NCBI GenBank assembly: GCA_903927605.1
Contig: CAIYNT010000178.1
Coordinates: 1-15,671, forward strand
Direction: 5' to 3'
DNA from: an uncultured Holophagaceae bacterium
GTDB taxonomy: Bacteria; Acidobacteriota; Holophagae; Holophagales; Holophagaceae
DNA length: 15,671 nucleotides
In this document: positions 14,184 to 15,671 of the stretch, piece after piece
How the letters are laid out: each line of letters begins with the position of its first letter
Position numbering within the stretch: the first letter of the stretch is position 1
The notes under the pieces: model-generated
What the model saw: the letters and a program-made list of their open reading frames with translations, nothing else
The model's database searches: none
Told to the model about the DNA's origin: nothing
Position numbers and translations under genes: made by a program

Positions 14184-14873
14184 TTAGATTCTTACACCAA
14201 GCGTCTTACCGATGTTTCCGAAGACCACTTCCAACTCCTCGTCCGTCTTGGTGGTATTGGGTATGGTGTTTTCGCTATAGGCAATGGGGTAGGCCTTCCG
14301 GTTCCCGATACTTCCGATGTACTTGGCATTCGGGAGATTTTGCTTCAACCCGAGAACGGTGAACCCGGTTAGGCCCTGGCTGTCCTGGGTTCGGGCTTCG
14401 TTCAGCAGCACCATGACTTTCAGGTCAGGATTTGCTTCGGATACCTCCGTTCGAATGAGTTCTGAGGTCTCCATGACGGCCTTGTAATCCGCGGACCCGG
14501 GCTTGTAGGGAATGATCACTCCATCCGCGAGGGTCAGGGCAACCCGGAAGAGGCCGTTCTCACCAGGTGGGCAATCCAAAACCACCGGGCCCCCCTTCCC
14601 TGCCAATTCAATCGTCTCCACCAGCTTGGTCATCTCTGCGTCTGTAATCCGGTAAGCCCCCATTCGGTGATGGGGGTGATCGCAGCCTTTCGCCCAGTCG
14701 GCGGCGTTGGCCTGTGGGTCCAGGTCAATTAAGGTCGCGCCCATCCGATGGGCGAGGATCGTGGCCAACGTTGTCTTCCCAACGCCACCCTTTTTGTTCG
14801 CGATGGCCAGCACCAAACCAGCCAGCCGCTTATTCAGCTGCTTCCCAGCCACACCCTTGTTCTCAAGACTCAT
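14184..14873 (-). CDS. parA: ParA-family partition ATPase (small, type Ib-like)
   Basis: This is a Walker-type ATPase that moves or positions DNA by ATP-dependent binding to the nucleoid. The deviant Walker A motif KKGGVGKTTLA (about residues 27-37) carries the signature lysine. LIDLDPQANAADW (about 48-60) is the A'/switch region, and VVLDCPPGENG (near residue 97) is the Walker B region. At 229 residues it lacks the N-terminal HTH of large plasmid ParA proteins, so autoregulation probably falls to the partner gene downstream, as in type Ib systems. The ATG at 14873 has AGAGGATGAG upstream. Three copies of TTGATAG precede it. A chromosomal orphan ParA or another MinD/ParA-type positioning ATPase is possible, but the operon structure and flanking repeats favour replicon partition. 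Confidence 0.9.
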   Translation of the reverse strand: MSLENKGVAGKQLNKRLAGLVLAIANKKGGVGKTTLATILAHRMGATLIDLDPQANAADWAKGCDHPHHRMGAYRITDAEMTKLVETIELAGKGGPVVLDCPPGENGLFRVALTLADGVIIPYKPGSADYKAVMETSELIRTEVSEANPDLKVMVLLNEARTQDSQGLTGFTVLGLKQNLPNAKYIGSIGNRKAYPIAYSENTIPNTTKTDEELEVVFGNIGKTLGVRI

Positions 14874-14922
14874 TTCTCATCCTCTTGAAATGTTGAAGGC
14901 CTTGCATGTGACTCCCTGATTG

Positions 14923-14970
14923 ACCCTATCAAGTCTCTTCGAATGAAGTCTATCAAAAGAACCCTATCAA
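14923..14970. promoter_or_regulatory. Repeated CTATCAA (TTGATAG) motifs upstream of parA
   Basis: CTATCAA occurs at 14926-14932, 14950-14956 and 14964-14970. The first and third copies are part of an identical 10-mer ACCCTATCAA (14923-14932 and 14961-14970). They lie 50-97 bp before the parA ATG on its own side, where small-ParA plasmids keep a combined operator/centromere. A minus-strand TTGATA could also serve as a -35 box. Confidence 0.45.
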
Positions 14971-14985
14971 TACCACTCGTTCTTT

Positions 14986-15250
14986 GGCTACTTTTGGCCT
15001 TGGATGGCAGTTCGTAAATGGGGCATTTTGTCTCTTTGTCTATGTGCTATCATTGCCTTTTGATATATGGGATTTGTGCTTGTTTATCTAGCTTCACTTA
15101 TCTAAAACTTTAACAATCTATCTAACTAACTATCTATTTTCATGCCTAGCTATGACCATGTTTAAACCATAGAGCTAGAGCGTGGGGCAATGGCATAATG
15201 TAAATATTGTTTCTACGTCATGTTGCCAAATTGCCAGGAATGCTACGCCA
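14986..15250. other. AT-rich intergenic tract, possible origin or maintenance region
   Basis: This stretch is clearly richer in A and T than the rest of the window and codes for nothing visible. It contains four (T/C)TATCTA motifs (15084-15090, 15098-15104, 15118-15124, 15130-15136), a direct pair of TTGCCA (15223-15228, 15231-15236), and an imperfect dyad at 15146-15178. Low-stability DNA with short repeats beside parA is what a replication origin or partition site looks like, but no rep gene is in the window and DnaA boxes were not identified. Confidence 0.4.
15146..15178. repeat. Imperfect dyad centred near GTTTAAAC
   Basis: CTAGCT (15146-15151) and AGCTAG (15173-15178) are complementary arms around the 8-bp palindrome GTTTAAAC (15160-15167), with a small asymmetry of about three bases. 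It could be a protein-binding or recombination site; no known core (for example dif) is recognised. Confidence 0.35.
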
Positions 15251-15350
15251 CTTAAATGATGGTGTGGTGGAAGAAGAAGGTGCCTGGCCGCCCCCCTGAA
15301 AACACCCCTGCGACCAATGCTCTCCGCCCATAGTCATTCAGTCCATCTGT

Positions 15351-15671
15351 CAGTGACCAGACTTCCTGGAACGGACCACCTTTGTCTTGTTGTTCCATAA
15401 AGTCCGGAACCCTAAGATTCAATGGCCAGCTTGGCCCGATCAAGCAGGGCAGGGGCTCACAGCCCGTGGCCCTCCAGTACATTGACCAGTGACCGGACTT
15501 CCTGGAACGGTCCACCTATGTCCTGTTGTTCCATAAAGTTCGGAACCCTAAGATTCAATGACCAGCCTGGCCCGATCCAGCAGGGTAGGGGTTCGCAGCC
15601 CGTGGCCCTCCAGTACATTGACCAGTGACCGGACTTCCTGGAACGGTCCACCTATGTCCTGTTGTTCCATA
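15351..15671. repeat. 136-bp tandem direct repeats, at least 2.4 copies, running off the window
   Basis: Copies lie at 15351-15486, 15487-15622 and 15623-15671 (cut by the edge), with an exact period of 136 bp. Copies 1 and 2 differ at about 11 positions with no insertions or deletions; copy 3 equals copy 2 over its 49 visible bases. Each unit starts CAGTGACC and contains GGAAC, GTTCC and GGAAC blocks that can pair. Minus-strand frames are open through parts of the units, but 136 is not a multiple of three, so the copies fall in different frames and a repeated protein domain is unlikely. A plasmid-type repeat, centromere or structured RNA array are all possible. Confidence 0.85.

Noticed and set aside
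15252..15651. Two minus-strand frames within the 136-bp repeats giving similar peptides (MDRSRKSGHWSMYWRATG...)
   Set aside because: The similarity only reflects the DNA repeat; the period is not a multiple of three and no ribosome site or known domain is seen.
15351..15671. CRISPR array
   Set aside because: Units are 136 bp and directly abutting, with no unique spacers and no cas genes nearby.

Overview
The window is GC-rich bacterial DNA of accessory character: a cut insertion sequence, a long restriction-modification/toxin-like operon, a DNA-repair gene and a plasmid-type partition locus with repeat arrays. No rRNA, tRNA or typical housekeeping operon is visible. The closest host I can suggest is a GC-rich Gram-negative (Pseudomonadota or Acidobacteriota). 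The sequence does not fix it further, and whether this is a plasmid or an integrated element is open.

Layout. 1-1281 (+): right-hand part of an IS3-family element, with orfA, orfB and an intact-looking -1 frameshift signal (A7 slippery run plus nested stem-loop); its left end lies outside the window. 1392-2285 (-): two unrecognised short reading frames that share one frame and are separated by in-frame stops, with a 30-bp near-perfect palindrome between them. 2332-12051 (-): one compact gene train read right to left. It consists of a type III-like restriction subunit (Res), its large adenine methyltransferase (Mod), an XRE/ImmA-IrrE metallopeptidase, a DUF4411 PIN-like protein, and an SF1 (UvrD/Rep) helicase with a RelE/ParE-like toxin fold at its N-terminus. 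Gene junctions are 2 bp apart, 51 bp apart, 1-bp overlapping and 4-bp overlapping. 12052-12304: divergent promoter region with a perfect 14-bp palindrome just upstream of res. 12305-13117 (+): a complete formamidopyrimidine-DNA glycosylase (mutM/fpg). 13443-14873 (-): parA plus a tightly coupled gene of unknown family, flanked by short repeats on both sides. 14986-15250: AT-rich, repeat-laden tract. 15351-15671: 136-bp tandem repeats running off the right edge.

How it may work together. Mod would protect host DNA and Res would translocate on and cut unmodified DNA. The ImmA/DUF4411 pair resembles a toxin-antitoxin or stress-controlled module. The RelE-helicase fusion could couple recognition of DNA damage or processed ends to an RNA-cleaving or growth-arresting output. 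That makes the train a candidate composite defence system, with restriction first and a toxin-like second line behind it. The shared transcription unit is inferred from spacing; the coupling of activities is hypothesis. The ParA locus, its flanking repeats and the AT-rich/tandem-repeat region look like replicon maintenance DNA.
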